Positions 27,659 to 36,716 of a stretch of DNA of 64,000 bases are shown one piece after another. Within the stretch, counting starts at the first letter, position 1. Each line of letters begins with the position of its first letter. The notes beneath the pieces were generated by a model that ran no database searches, was not told the DNA's origin, and was given only the letters and a program-made list of their open reading frames with translations. The position numbers and the translations under genes are program-made. This stretch comes from Polynucleobacter sp. GWA2_45_21 (lineage in GTDB: Bacteria; Pseudomonadota; Gammaproteobacteria; Burkholderiales; Burkholderiaceae), in contig NZ_MHZG01000001.1 in the NCBI RefSeq assembly GCF_001830325.1, positions 186,001 to 250,000 of the forward strand, given 5' to 3'.

Positions 27659-28670
27659 TGCTAGGCACTTCAAAGGTTTTCATCATGGCAGTAAATTCAG
27701 CAGGTAGTAGTGATTCAATGCGCATTTTCTCGCCAGTACGGGGATGCGTAAAGCCAGCCAAGTGGGCATGCAGATACAGACGTTTGGATTTCACAATCTT
27801 GTCTTGATCTTCAAAGCCATATTTATCATCACCCAAAATCGAGTGACCCAATTTTTGGAGATGTACGCGGATTTGGTGAGTACGTCCGGTTTTGAGCTGA
27901 GCCTCAGCCAAGGTGACTGCCGTATCTCCACGCTTCATTACTTTGGTAACACGCAAAGCGGTATGGCTTGGCAGACCATCTGGGTCAACGCGAACACGAC
28001 GCTCACCGTTGGCCAATAGGTATTTATGTAATGCGAACTTCAGTTGCATAGTGCCCGCACCTTGAGCAATCTCGCCATGGGCTAGCAAGTAGTAACGCTT
28101 GTCTGTTTGACCCTCGCGGATCTGGCGATGTAATTCCACTAAAGCGCTGCGCTTTTTAGCCAAGAGCAGGACACCGGAGGTATCGCGATCCAAACGGTGT
28201 ACCAATTCCAAAAATTTGAGCTCAGGGCGTGTAATACGCAAGGTCTCAATCACACCCAAGGCAATGCCTGAGCCACCATGGACTGCTAAACCTGCTGGCT
28301 TGTTCACTATTAATAGAGCCTCATCCTCAAACAAAATAGGCATTTTGTCGGAATAGCCCTGCGCCCGATTCTTAGTTTGGGCGGTATTGACTGCCGCCAT
28401 TTGGGCAGGCTCCGCAATCCGAACTGGTGGAACTCTGACCACATCCCCCTCAACTAGTCGTGTAGTTGGTTCGGCCCTTTTCTTATTCACCCGAACCTCG
28501 CCAGAGCGAATAATCCGATAAACGTGGCTTTTAGGAACCCCCTTGGCCCAGCGTAAGAGATAGTTATCCAAGCGCTGGCCAGCCTCTTCTGGACCAATAG
28601 TCTGAAGATGAACAGCGGCCGGAGCACTGGTTTTTGCCTGCAAAGGCTTGGAAATGGGTTCGGATTTCAT
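27651..28670 (-). CDS. rluC: 23S rRNA pseudouridine synthase RluC
   Basis: A 339-residue enzyme of the RluA family. An N-terminal S4 domain (QRLDNYLLRWAKGVPKSHVY, about 32-52) precedes the catalytic domain with the active Asp in VHRLDRDTSGVLLLAK (about 163-178) and GRTHQIRVHLQKLGHSILGD. It is divergent from rne with 460 bases between them. The rluC-rne head-to-head arrangement is also found in E. coli and supports the call of RluC (U955, U2504, U2580) over RluD. Confidence 0.94.
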   Translation of the reverse strand: MKSEPISKPLQAKTSAPAAVHLQTIGPEEAGQRLDNYLLRWAKGVPKSHVYRIIRSGEVRVNKKRAEPTTRLVEGDVVRVPPVRIAEPAQMAAVNTAQTKNRAQGYSDKMPILFEDEALLIVNKPAGLAVHGGSGIALGVIETLRITRPELKFLELVHRLDRDTSGVLLLAKKRSALVELHRQIREGQTDKRYYLLAHGEIAQGAGTMQLKFALHKYLLANGERRVRVDPDGLPSHTALRVTKVMKRGDTAVTLAEAQLKTGRTHQIRVHLQKLGHSILGDDKYGFEDQDKIVKSKRLYLHAHLAGFTHPRTGEKMRIESLLPAEFTAMMKTFEVPSNA

Positions 28671-28746
28671 GATTTATCTCTCTTGCCACCCCGACGGAGG
28701 TCGACAAGGGACTTAACAATACCCCATTGTCCTTCAACTTGTGCCG

Positions 28747-28752
28747 TATAAT
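28747..28752 (+). promoter_or_regulatory. Candidate -10 element for rne
   Basis: A perfect TATAAT at 28747-28752. Transcription would start near 28759, giving an rne leader of about 372 bases. The -35 is not obvious: TTGTCC at 28727 is only 14 bases away. Confidence 0.55.
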
Positions 28753-29130
28753 CAACGCTCTAGCCAATTTATTGGCCCGAGACTAGCCTGATTCAGGCTC
28801 GAATCGTGGAGCTTGGAGTCGCCCTTAATAGACTCCCGGGGTTGCCCCTCCCCCGTTGTAATGAGGCGCAGGGTTGGTGTGCCGTATGCCGCGACCCGCG
28901 ATTAGAAGACAGTTTTCAGGCGCGCGCCTGCATTGATGACCTAAAGGAGGTCTCTGCGGCGATCGTCAAGTGTGGCACCGGTTTAACAACATTGAACTTG
29001 GTGTACCAGGCAATAAATGCCTGGATTTGCTTGATCCACACTCCAAAGCCGCCAATGGGCTATGCCCCAAGCGGCAATTAACCTGTCCCTAACGCAGCGC
29101 GCAACGACGCACTCCCAATAGGAGAGTGTT
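28753..29130 (+). promoter_or_regulatory. Long structured 5' leader of rne, with occluded ribosome binding site
   Basis: This gene-free stretch contains many hairpins: AGCCTG/CAGGCT (28785-28799), GACCT/AGGTC (28938-28952), AGTGTGG with CCACACT (28969-28975 and 29036-29042) enclosing CCAGGCA/TGCCTGG (29006-29024), and GCCGC/GCGGC around GGGC/GCCC (29048-29075). The last one, CACTCCC (29110-29116) with GG-A-GAGTG (29121-29128), closes the Shine-Dalgarno GGAG just before ATG 29131. In E. coli the long rne leader lets RNase E degrade its own mRNA; a similar role is inferred here. An open frame at 28806-29081 has no family match and is not called as a gene. Confidence 0.75.
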
Positions 29131-31779
29131 ATGAAACGCATGTTATTTAATGCAACTCAACAAGAAGAGTTGCGAGTTGCCATCGTCGATGGTCAAAAAC
29201 TCATCGATATCGATATCGAAGCTGCCGGTCGTGAACAACGCAAAGGCAATATTTACAAAGGTGTTATTACTCGTATTGAGCCTTCGCTCGAAGCTTGCTT
29301 TGTAAATTACGGCGAAGAACGCCATGGCTTCCTGCCATTTAAAGAAGTTGCCCGTACCTACTTTAAAGAAGGTATTGATGTCCGTAATGCCTCTATTAAA
29401 GATGCTTTACGCGAAGGCCAAGAAATCATTGTTCAGGTAGAAAAAGAAGAGCGCGGCCAAAAAGGCGCTGCCCTCACCTCTTTCGTCTCCCTAGCGGGCC
29501 GCTATTTGGTATTAATGCCAAATAACCCACGTGGAGGCGGCGTTTCTCGTCGCATTGAAGGCGAAGATCGTCAAGAACTCCGTGAAGCAATGTCCCAATT
29601 AGAAGTACCAGATGGCATGAGCATCATTGCTCGTACAGCCGGTATTGGACGTGACGCTACTGAATTGCAGTGGGATTTAAGCTATCTCATGCAGTTGTGG
29701 ACTGCAATCGATGAAGCCGCTAAAGGCAATTCAGCACCATTATTGATTTACCTCGAATCCAGCTTGGTGATTCGTGCGATTCGTGATTACTTCCAGCCAG
29801 ATATTGGCGAGATTCTCATCGATACGGATGACATCTACGAGCAGGCTGCAGCCTTTATGTCTGTAGTAATGCCGGATAACTTGCCTAGAGTGAAGCGTTA
29901 CCAGGACGATGTTCCATTGTTCTCCCGCTTCCAAATCGAGCATCAGATTGAAACTGCGTACTCACGTACCGTGCCATTGCCATCCGGCGGCGCGATTGTG
30001 ATTGACCATACTGAAGCTTTAGTTTCAGTGGACGTTAACTCTGCACGTGCAACCCGCGGCTCTGATATTGAAGAGACTGCAACCCGCACCAACTTAGAAG
30101 CTGCCGATGAAATCGCTCGTCAAGCACGTTTACGTGACTTGGGTGGCTTGATCGTGATCGACTTCATTGATATGGAATCGAGCAAAGCACAGAAAGATGT
30201 TGAGAATCGTTTACGCGATGCTCTGCGCCACGACCGTGCTCGTGTTCAGATGGGCAAGATCTCCAAGTTTGGTTTGATGGAAATGTCACGCCAACGCTTA
30301 CGCCCTGCTCTGTCTGAGGGTAGCCATGTAACCTGTCCACGTTGTAACGGCACAGGCCATATCCGCGATACCGAATCTTCTGCATTGCAAGTCTTGCGCA
30401 TCATCCAAGAAGAGGCAATGAAAGAAAATACTGCTGCTATTCATTCACAAGTTCCAGTCGAAGTGGCTGCATTCTTGCTCAATGAAAAGCGCGCTGAAGT
30501 CATCAAGATTGAGACACGCTTCAAAGTCAATGTCTTAATGATTCCAAACAAGCATTTAGAAACCCCGCATTACAAGCTCGAGCGTTTACGTCATGACGAT
30601 CCACGTCTTGATGACCAAAAAGCCAGCTATGTAATGGCTGAAGAAGCTGCTGCTGAACTCGAAACAGATACCGCAGTAAGTCGCAAAGATGCAGATGTCA
30701 AAGTTCGCCCAGAAGCTGCTGTTAAAGGTATTACGCCAAATGCACCAGCACCTGTAAGTCAGCCACGTCCTGCACGCACTGAAAAAGCGAGCGCTGAAAC
30801 TGCTAGCTCCGGTGGATTCTTCGGATTTATTAAGAGCCTATTCTCTTCAGCACCTGCGCCAGAAGTGAAGCCTGCTCCAAGCGCACCACGTGGTCGCAAT
30901 CAAAACAATCGTAACGGCAATAACCGCAACCGCGGTCGTCGTGGCGAACGTAGTGATCGTGGTGAGCGTTCAGCCGAAGGTGCAGCAAGCGCCGAGGGTA
31001 CAAATGCTCCACGCGAAGCGGGTGCAGGTAGAGGTCGTCAAGATGGTCGCAACCGCAATGGCAATAACGGTAATCGCAATCAAAATCCAAAATCAGAAAG
31101 CCCAGCTGCGGTAACTCCAGCTACTGAGGCTGCTCCCGGTACTGATGCAGCACCGAGTGCGGATGGTGAAGAGCGTCGTGGTCGTGGTCGCAACCGTCGT
31201 GGTCGTGGTCGTGGTCAACGTGGTGAGCGCACCGAGTCTACTGGTGATGCGGCGATTGCTTCTGTTGTCGCAGTAGCCACTTCATTCTCCGGTCCTCCAG
31301 TTGGAATGGCTGGGGCATCTGCTTCCATGCCGATCCAAAACCTTGCCCAAAGCTTTGGAAATACTGTTGCACCTGTAGCCTCTAACGAAGTAAAAGAGCG
31401 CGCACCTCGCGCACCTAGAGAGCCAAGAGAGCAACGTGCACCACGTCAGAACAATCGTCCTGATAACACTGCTGTAACACCTACCCCACAGGTAGCGGTT
31501 GCAGCCGTAACAGCAGCGATTGAAGTGATTGTGAAGCCAGTGCCTGAGCTTCCTAAAGTTGCCTTCCAGGCGCTCGAAGAAACTCCATTGCATAGCGTAG
31601 TTCAATCTGCTGGCATGGTTTGGGTGGCTACAGACTCAAGCAAACATCAAGAAGCGCAATCACAAATCAAAGCTGAGCCAGAAATTTTGCCTATGGGCAG
31701 AACTCCTAAGGCTCCGGTTAGCTTACAAAATGGTCCAATGGTTTTAGTTGAAACTGGCGGCCAAGAAAAAACGGTTTAA
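29131..31779 (+). CDS. rne: Ribonuclease E
   Basis: An 882-residue endonuclease, the core of the RNA degradosome and of rRNA/tRNA maturation. The start [20 protein letters not shown] is typical. An S1 domain spans about 35-125 ([20 protein letters not shown]), the DNase I-like catalytic part carries Asp in [13 protein letters not shown] and IVIDFIDME, and the Zn-link is [10 protein letters not shown] at 402. After about residue 520 the protein is low-complexity and rich in Arg, Asn and Gly ([14 protein letters not shown]), an RNA- and partner-binding scaffold. ATG 29131 has GGAG upstream, which is held in a hairpin. Confidence 0.97.
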   Translation: MKRMLFNATQQEELRVAIVDGQKLIDIDIEAAGREQRKGNIYKGVITRIEPSLEACFVNYGEERHGFLPFKEVARTYFKEGIDVRNASIKDALREGQEIIVQVEKEERGQKGAALTSFVSLAGRYLVLMPNNPRGGGVSRRIEGEDRQELREAMSQLEVPDGMSIIARTAGIGRDATELQWDLSYLMQLWTAIDEAAKGNSAPLLIYLESSLVIRAIRDYFQPDIGEILIDTDDIYEQAAAFMSVVMPDNLPRVKRYQDDVPLFSRFQIEHQIETAYSRTVPLPSGGAIVIDHTEALVSVDVNSARATRGSDIEETATRTNLEAADEIARQARLRDLGGLIVIDFIDMESSKAQKDVENRLRDALRHDRARVQMGKISKFGLMEMSRQRLRPALSEGSHVTCPRCNGTGHIRDTESSALQVLRIIQEEAMKENTAAIHSQVPVEVAAFLLNEKRAEVIKIETRFKVNVLMIPNKHLETPHYKLERLRHDDPRLDDQKASYVMAEEAAAELETDTAVSRKDADVKVRPEAAVKGITPNAPAPVSQPRPARTEKASAETASSGGFFGFIKSLFSSAPAPEVKPAPSAPRGRNQNNRNGNNRNRGRRGERSDRGERSAEGAASAEGTNAPREAGAGRGRQDGRNRNGNNGNRNQNPKSESPAAVTPATEAAPGTDAAPSADGEERRGRGRNRRGRGRGQRGERTESTGDAAIASVVAVATSFSGPPVGMAGASASMPIQNLAQSFGNTVAPVASNEVKERAPRAPREPREQRAPRQNNRPDNTAVTPTPQVAVAAVTAAIEVIVKPVPELPKVAFQALEETPLHSVVQSAGMVWVATDSSKHQEAQSQIKAEPEILPMGRTPKAPVSLQNGPMVLVETGGQEKTV

Positions 31780-31826
31780 TCCAATTTCTCCAGACTGCTA
31801 TTTATCCCACAAGGATATTTGGCAGT

Positions 31827-31856
31827 TTGGCAGAAACACCGTTTCACAGCCATAAT
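31827..31856 (+). promoter_or_regulatory. Promoter of the moaA-mobA-moeA operon
   Basis: TTGGCA (31827-31832), an 18-base spacer and CATAAT (31851-31856) form a good sigma-70 promoter. Transcription should begin at about 31862-31863, which coincides with the moaA ATG at 31862, so the mRNA is probably leaderless. Confidence 0.55.
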
Positions 31857-31861
31857 GAGAC

Positions 31862-32974
31862 ATGGTTGAAAAAGTCATTCCCATACGTGTAGATGAAGGC
31901 AAAGGCCTGACGCCGTCCATTCCTGGGCAGCTTGTTGCCGCCAATACTTTAACCAAAGATACTCGTGGGCGCCCTCTTCGTGATTTACGAATCTCCGTAA
32001 CCGATCGATGTAATTTCCGCTGCACCTATTGCATGCCTAAGGAAATCTTCGACAAAGACTATCCCTATCTCTCTCATAGTGATTTACTGAGCTTTGAAGA
32101 GATCACCCGCTTAACAACTATCTTCGCTACGCTTGGTGTGGAAAAAATTCGTCTTACCGGTGGCGAACCATTGCTGCGTAAAAATCTCGAGGTGCTTGTT
32201 GAAATGCTGGCCAAAGTTCGTACTACAGTAAATCAACCGCTTGATTTAACGCTCACTACTAATGGCAGCATTTTGCGCAAAAAGGCAGCCGCGTTGAAAG
32301 CGGCAGGCTTGCATCGCCTCACCATTAGTCTGGATGGTCTAAATGACGACATCTTCAAAAAAATGAATGATGTCGATTTCCCAGTTACAGATGTACTGGA
32401 TGGAATTGCTGCGGCTCAAGAAGTAGGCTTCACTAATCTCAAAGTCAATATGGTTGTTAAGAAGGGTACAAATGACCAAGAGATTATTGGCATGGCCAAG
32501 CACTTCAAAGGTAGTGGTGTGACGCTACGCTTTATTGAATTTATGGATGTGGGCAGCTCGAACGGTTGGGATATGTCACAAGTACTCCCCTCACAAGAAG
32601 TTGCCAATCGTATTAACGCTGCCTTCCCAATAGAGCCCATTGAGGCCAACTATCCTGGTGAAGTAGCTCAGCGCTGGCGCTATCTTGATGGCTCCGGTGA
32701 AATTGGCTTTATTTCTAGCGTGACGCAAACTTTCTGTCATGAGTGCACACGCGCTCGTATTTCCACAGACGGTCAAATGTATCTTTGCTTGTTTGCAAAC
32801 GAAGGTTTTGATTTCAAAACCCTCTTGCGTTCTGGTAGAAGTGATTTAGAAATTGCCAACGCCATCATGTCCACATGGTCCGGACGCAATGATCACTATT
32901 CAGAAATTCGGGGATCCAATACCGCTGGATCGAAATCCTCGCGCAAGGTAGAAATGTCTTACATCGGCGGCTAA
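31862..32974 (+). CDS. moaA: GTP 3',8-cyclase MoaA
   Basis: A 370-residue radical SAM enzyme that starts molybdenum cofactor synthesis by cyclising GTP. The SAM cluster is C50-x3-C54-x2-C57 ([11 protein letters not shown]), [11 protein letters not shown] follows near 100, and the second cluster is in [22 protein letters not shown]. The C-terminal GG required for activity is present (YIGG). No Shine-Dalgarno precedes ATG 31862. Its stop overlaps the mobA start (TAATG). Confidence 0.97.
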   Translation: MVEKVIPIRVDEGKGLTPSIPGQLVAANTLTKDTRGRPLRDLRISVTDRCNFRCTYCMPKEIFDKDYPYLSHSDLLSFEEITRLTTIFATLGVEKIRLTGGEPLLRKNLEVLVEMLAKVRTTVNQPLDLTLTTNGSILRKKAAALKAAGLHRLTISLDGLNDDIFKKMNDVDFPVTDVLDGIAAAQEVGFTNLKVNMVVKKGTNDQEIIGMAKHFKGSGVTLRFIEFMDVGSSNGWDMSQVLPSQEVANRINAAFPIEPIEANYPGEVAQRWRYLDGSGEIGFISSVTQTFCHECTRARISTDGQMYLCLFANEGFDFKTLLRSGRSDLEIANAIMSTWSGRNDHYSEIRGSNTAGSKSSRKVEMSYIGG

Positions 32975-33588
32975 TGATTACCTCAGAACACATTACTGGA
33001 CTCATTTTGGCAGGAGGTCGCGCTCAGAGAATGGGTGGCATCGATAAAGGTTTAATCCCTTTTCATGGCAAGCCCCTGATTGAATCTGCCATTAGTCGAC
33101 TCAAGCCTCAAGTCAGCACCATTCTGATTAATGCCAATCGCAGCATTACCAAGTATGCACACTACGGTTACCCGGTACTCATGGATGAAACCCCTGACTT
33201 CTCCGGCCCCTTGGCTGGTTTTTCAGTAGGCCTCAAGCACTGCAAAACACCTTACTTACTTACATCACCCTGCGACTCCCCTTTATTGCCGGACGATCTT
33301 GCCCAAAAAATGGCAGCTGAACTGGAGAGTAATAATCTAGAGCTCGTCTTTGCTTCCTCAAAGGAAGAAGATGGCAAGATTTGGTCTCAGCCTGTTTTCT
33401 GCTTAATGAAAAGTCATTTACAGGATTCTCTGGATACCTTTTTAAGTAAAGGCGAATTAAAAATTGATCGCTGGTTTAAAGAGTTGCGATCTGGCACGGT
33501 GGTTTTTGAAAATCCACAAGCGTTTGCCAATGTGAACACACCAGAAGAGTTGGCGGTTTTAGAAAAAATATCTTCATGTCGAACTTAA
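32974..33588 (+). CDS. mobA: Molybdenum cofactor guanylyltransferase
   Basis: A 204-residue nucleotidyltransferase that adds GMP to molybdopterin to form the bis-MGD cofactor. The signature GLILAGGRAQRMGGIDKGL (about 9-27) and LLTSPCDSPLLPDDL (about 91-105) are complete. Coupled to moaA by TAATG and overlapping moeA by 13 bases. Its presence implies that at least one DMSO-reductase-family molybdoenzyme exists elsewhere in the genome. Confidence 0.94.
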   Translation: MITSEHITGLILAGGRAQRMGGIDKGLIPFHGKPLIESAISRLKPQVSTILINANRSITKYAHYGYPVLMDETPDFSGPLAGFSVGLKHCKTPYLLTSPCDSPLLPDDLAQKMAAELESNNLELVFASSKEEDGKIWSQPVFCLMKSHLQDSLDTFLSKGELKIDRWFKELRSGTVVFENPQAFANVNTPEELAVLEKISSCRT

Positions 33589-34907
33589 AGCACATACCTC
33601 CAAGCGATCCGATTTACATCAGCGGCTCACTGCATGTTGACCAAGCTCGCATCGCGATCTCCGATCTAGTAAAAGACTTAATCGCCGAATCACCTGAAGG
33701 TGCTGAGTCTGACGCTATTGAATGCATCACATTAGATCAAGCTATCAATCGCATCCTGGCGAAAGATTTGCTCTCACCGATTGATGTTCCTGTTGCCGAT
33801 AACTCAGCAATGGATGGCTTTGCATTTAATGGCGATTGCCTAGATCAAAGCGAAGATCTGATTACCCTCAAAGTGATCGGCACTGCCTTTGCTGGCAAGC
33901 CCTATGAAGGTAGCATTGCTCCAGGGGAATGCATCAAGATCATGACTGGTGCCCTGATGCCAAATGATTGCGATACCGTAATCCCTCAAGAATTTACGGA
34001 ACCCCAAAGTCCTGGTGATGACTCGATCACGTCATTCAAGGCAAACCGAGTGAAGCGTGGTGAAAACCGACGCTTACGTGGAGAAGACTTACAACAAGGC
34101 AAACCAGCAATTGCTGCAGGGCGCTTATTGCGCCCTTCTGATCTCGGTCTTGCTGCCTCCCTCGGCATCTCCGAACTTGAAGTCCATCGAAAGTTAAGGG
34201 TCGCCATACTCTCTTCAGGTGATGAATTACGCCCATTGGGACAAACATTAGAAGCTGGCAATATTTACGATAGCAATCGCTATAGCTTGATCGGATTACT
34301 CAAGCGCCTGGACTTAGAAATCATTGATTGCGGAATTGTGCGTGATGATCCCGCCTCACTGAAAGCCGCCTTTATAGATGCTGCCTCAAAAGCAGATGTC
34401 CTCATCTCTTCTGGTGGCGTCTCTGCTGGTGAAGCAGACTTCACTAAGCAAATCATGCAAGAACTCGGTGATGTCGGGTTTTGGAAAATCGCTATGCGGC
34501 CAGGTCGCCCCATGGCTTTTGGGATGCTGAGGCCAGTTCAAGGCTCCAACCGTAAAACCCTCTTCTTTGGCTTGCCTGGAAATCCAGTAGCAGTGATGGT
34601 GACCTTCTATCAATTTGTGCGTTCCGCTTTATTGCAACTCAATGGCGCAAGCCAGACTGAGCCACCAATCATGCAGGCGATTGCCGAGGCGCCCATTAGA
34701 AAGCGTCCGGGCCGGACAGAGTTTCAACGCGCCATTTTGGAGCGCGGCGCAGACGGAAAACCTGTGGTCAAGCTGACTGGCAGCCAAGGCGCTGGAATTT
34801 TGCGATCCATGAGTGAGGCAAATTGTTTTGTGATTCTGTCTCACGAGCAGGGAAATGTGGCTGCTGGGGACTGGGTAGATGTGGCGCTTTTCGACGGACT
34901 GCTTTAA
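33576..34907 (+). CDS. moeA: Molybdopterin molybdenumtransferase
   Basis: A 443-residue enzyme that inserts molybdate into adenylated molybdopterin. DVPVADNSAMDGFAF near 70, IMTGALMPNDCDTVI near 125, SSGDELRPLG near 212, SSGGVSAGEADFTK near 275 and FFGLPGNPVAVMVTF near 330 are the family motifs. It overlaps mobA and completes a three-gene Mo-cofactor operon; the partner Mog is at 41677. Confidence 0.96.
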   Translation: MSNLKHIPPSDPIYISGSLHVDQARIAISDLVKDLIAESPEGAESDAIECITLDQAINRILAKDLLSPIDVPVADNSAMDGFAFNGDCLDQSEDLITLKVIGTAFAGKPYEGSIAPGECIKIMTGALMPNDCDTVIPQEFTEPQSPGDDSITSFKANRVKRGENRRLRGEDLQQGKPAIAAGRLLRPSDLGLAASLGISELEVHRKLRVAILSSGDELRPLGQTLEAGNIYDSNRYSLIGLLKRLDLEIIDCGIVRDDPASLKAAFIDAASKADVLISSGGVSAGEADFTKQIMQELGDVGFWKIAMRPGRPMAFGMLRPVQGSNRKTLFFGLPGNPVAVMVTFYQFVRSALLQLNGASQTEPPIMQAIAEAPIRKRPGRTEFQRAILERGADGKPVVKLTGSQGAGILRSMSEANCFVILSHEQGNVAAGDWVDVALFDGLL

Positions 34908-34918
34908 GATTGCACCTC

Positions 34919-35212
34919 ATGAAACTCACCAAAAAAGAAATTGTCTTCCTAGACCCAATGCATACCGCCAAAACTCTGGTTTTGGTTTACCTCTGCTTCT
35001 CTGTTCCAATTGTGTTGTTAGCCTTATTTGTGGCATTCATTCGTGATGGTGCGATACCTGGATTTACCGTACTATCAGCACTGATACTCAATGCCTTACT
35101 TGGCTTCGCACTGCTGTGGATTGCCTGCAAGGTTTACAACTGGGTAGCAGGAAAATTTGGTGGGATCGAACTGGCTCTTCGTGAGCTTCCAGAAGAAATT
35201 GAAGCCGACTAA
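34919..35212 (+). CDS. Small inner-membrane protein, function unknown
   Basis: A 97-residue protein with two membrane segments (about 19-39, LVLVYLCFSVPIVLLALFVAF, and about 48-69, VLSALILNALLGFALLWIA) and short charged ends (KLTKKEIVFLDPMHTAKT; ELPEEIEAD). ATG 34919 lies 11 bases after moeA on the same strand, so it is probably the last gene of the moa operon. A terminator overlaps its stop codon. I do not recognise the family; the linkage to Mo-cofactor genes may be accidental. Confidence 0.75.
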   Translation: MKLTKKEIVFLDPMHTAKTLVLVYLCFSVPIVLLALFVAFIRDGAIPGFTVLSALILNALLGFALLWIACKVYNWVAGKFGGIELALRELPEEIEAD

Positions 35213-35234
35213 TTTCTTAGTCGACTTCATTTTT
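35202..35234 (+). terminator. Intrinsic terminator overlapping the end of the small membrane protein gene
   Basis: AAG-C-CGACTAA pairs with TTAGTCG-A-CTT around a TTTC loop, followed by a T run (35230-35234). The stem includes the stop codon at 35210-35212. Confidence 0.75.
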
Positions 35235-35258
35235 CCAGCTTATTTGATTGTCTCTTAC

Positions 35259-36272
35259 TTAAGCACTTAATACTTCAGCATTAATTAAGCTTGGTGGTTT
35301 TTTTCCATCAAGTGCTGCTCGTAAATTTTGTACTGCGAGATCAACCATCGCTCTACGCGTTTTTTCTGTAGCGCTGGCAATGTGTGGAGCCAACACAATA
35401 TTGCTGCACTTGAGTAACTCCGGATGCACTTGAGGCTCACCTTCAAAAACATCTAAGCCTGCCGCAAATATTTTTCCACTTTGCAATGCTTGCGCTAACG
35501 CTGCATCATCCACAATACCGCCGCGAGCAATATTCACCAGGGTTGCAGATGGTTTCATCATGGCGATTTCTGCGGCGCCAATCGTGTGATGATTCTGCGC
35601 TGTGTACGGTAGAACTAGTACAACATGGTCAGCAGTGCGGAGCAATTCTTCTTTCGACACATAAGTAGCGCCGCACGCTTTTTCATCAGCTTCAGATAAA
35701 GGTTTTCGATTGTGATAAATCACCTTCATCCCAAAACCCAAAGCACGCTTAGCAATACCTTGACCAATACGGCCCATACCGATGATTCCAAGAGTGCTGT
35801 GATGCAAATCCATTCCTAATGGGTTAGTCACAATCGACCATTGCCCCCACTTACCAGCCCGTACCCAATGTTCGGATTCCGTAATCCGCCTTGCAGTTGC
35901 CATTAACAAAGCAAAGCCAAAATCAGCCGTTGTATCCGTAAGAACATCAGGGGTATTAGTCGCCATGACACCAGCAGCAGTAATCGCTGGGACGTCAAAA
36001 TTGTTATATCCAACAGAAATATTGGCGACCACCTTCAAATTTTTAGCCCCTGAAAGAGCGGTAGCATCAATCCTCTCACTACCTGCTACCAAAGCCCCTT
36101 CAACCTCTGAAAGCGCTTTTTTTAGCTCCTCAGGGGTCATTACTTTATCGGGTTGGTTAGAGATAACCTCATAGGACTCCTCCAATTTAGCTAGCGCCTC
36201 AGGAAATATCGCCCTGGCGACCAAAATCTTGGGTTTAGAGGAAGTTGTAGAGTGATTTGCTGGAGTATTCAT
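35259..36272 (-). CDS. D-isomer 2-hydroxyacid dehydrogenase (glyoxylate/hydroxypyruvate reductase type)
   Basis: A 337-residue NAD(P)H-dependent reductase. The nucleotide-binding motif is GIIGMGRIGQGIAKRALGFG (about 163-182); the catalytic Arg is in NIARGGIVDD, the Glu in DVFEGEPQVHPE and the His in APHIASATEKTRRAM. The arrangement resembles GhrB/2-ketogluconate reductase, which reduces glyoxylate or hydroxypyruvate, but the exact substrate is not determined. It is convergent with the moa operon and separately transcribed. Confidence 0.9.
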   Translation of the reverse strand: MNTPANHSTTSSKPKILVARAIFPEALAKLEESYEVISNQPDKVMTPEELKKALSEVEGALVAGSERIDATALSGAKNLKVVANISVGYNNFDVPAITAAGVMATNTPDVLTDTTADFGFALLMATARRITESEHWVRAGKWGQWSIVTNPLGMDLHHSTLGIIGMGRIGQGIAKRALGFGMKVIYHNRKPLSEADEKACGATYVSKEELLRTADHVVLVLPYTAQNHHTIGAAEIAMMKPSATLVNIARGGIVDDAALAQALQSGKIFAAGLDVFEGEPQVHPELLKCSNIVLAPHIASATEKTRRAMVDLAVQNLRAALDGKKPPSLINAEVLSA

Positions 36273-36391
36273 AGCGTAACTTTACCTCATCTAAATTGCG
36301 GACTTTGCCTGAAAGATAGGCTGATTCAGCTAAAATTGAGTTTTTATAACTTGGCAGTCCATTGGTATGGACGCCTTACAAGTAAACCATC

Positions 36392-36715
36392 ATGACTTAC
36401 GTTGTTACCGAAGCTTGTATCCGCTGCAAATACACTGATTGCGTTGATGTCTGCCCAGTCGATTGCTTTCGTGAAGGCCCTAACTTTTTAGTAATCGATC
36501 CTGATGAGTGTATCGATTGCGCGGTCTGCGTACCTGAGTGCCCAGTCAACGCAATTTATGCAGAAGATGATGTGCCAGGTGATCAGCAGGCATTCATCAA
36601 ACTCAATGCTGAATTGTCACCTTCATGGACATCGATTACCAAATCTAAAGCTGCATTGCCAGAGGCGGAAGAGTGGAAAGACGTTAAAAATAAACTTGAC
36701 CAACTGGTAAAGTAA
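36392..36715 (+). CDS. fdxA: Ferredoxin (7Fe type, FdxA)
   Basis: A 107-residue electron carrier. The first cysteine set, [18 protein letters not shown] (residues 9-26), has the spacing of a [3Fe-4S]/[4Fe-4S] ferredoxin and the second, [16 protein letters not shown] (about 40-55), completes the two clusters; an acidic C-terminal extension follows. It is directly upstream of a ferredoxin-NADP reductase (one base apart), which is likely its redox partner. No clear Shine-Dalgarno is seen. Confidence 0.95.
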   Translation: MTYVVTEACIRCKYTDCVDVCPVDCFREGPNFLVIDPDECIDCAVCVPECPVNAIYAEDDVPGDQQAFIKLNAELSPSWTSITKSKAALPEAEEWKDVKNKLDQLVK

Positions 36716-36716
36716 A

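Noticed and set aside
28806..29081. A 91-codon open frame in the rne leader
   Set aside because: It lies inside strongly structured RNA, has no Shine-Dalgarno, an odd composition (Cys/Pro/Trp rich) and no family pattern. The RNA structure explains the region better.
30890..31260. The Arg/Asn/Gly-rich tail of rne as a frameshift or assembly artefact
   Set aside because: The frame stays open to a normal C-terminus and such scaffold tails are usual in RNase E.
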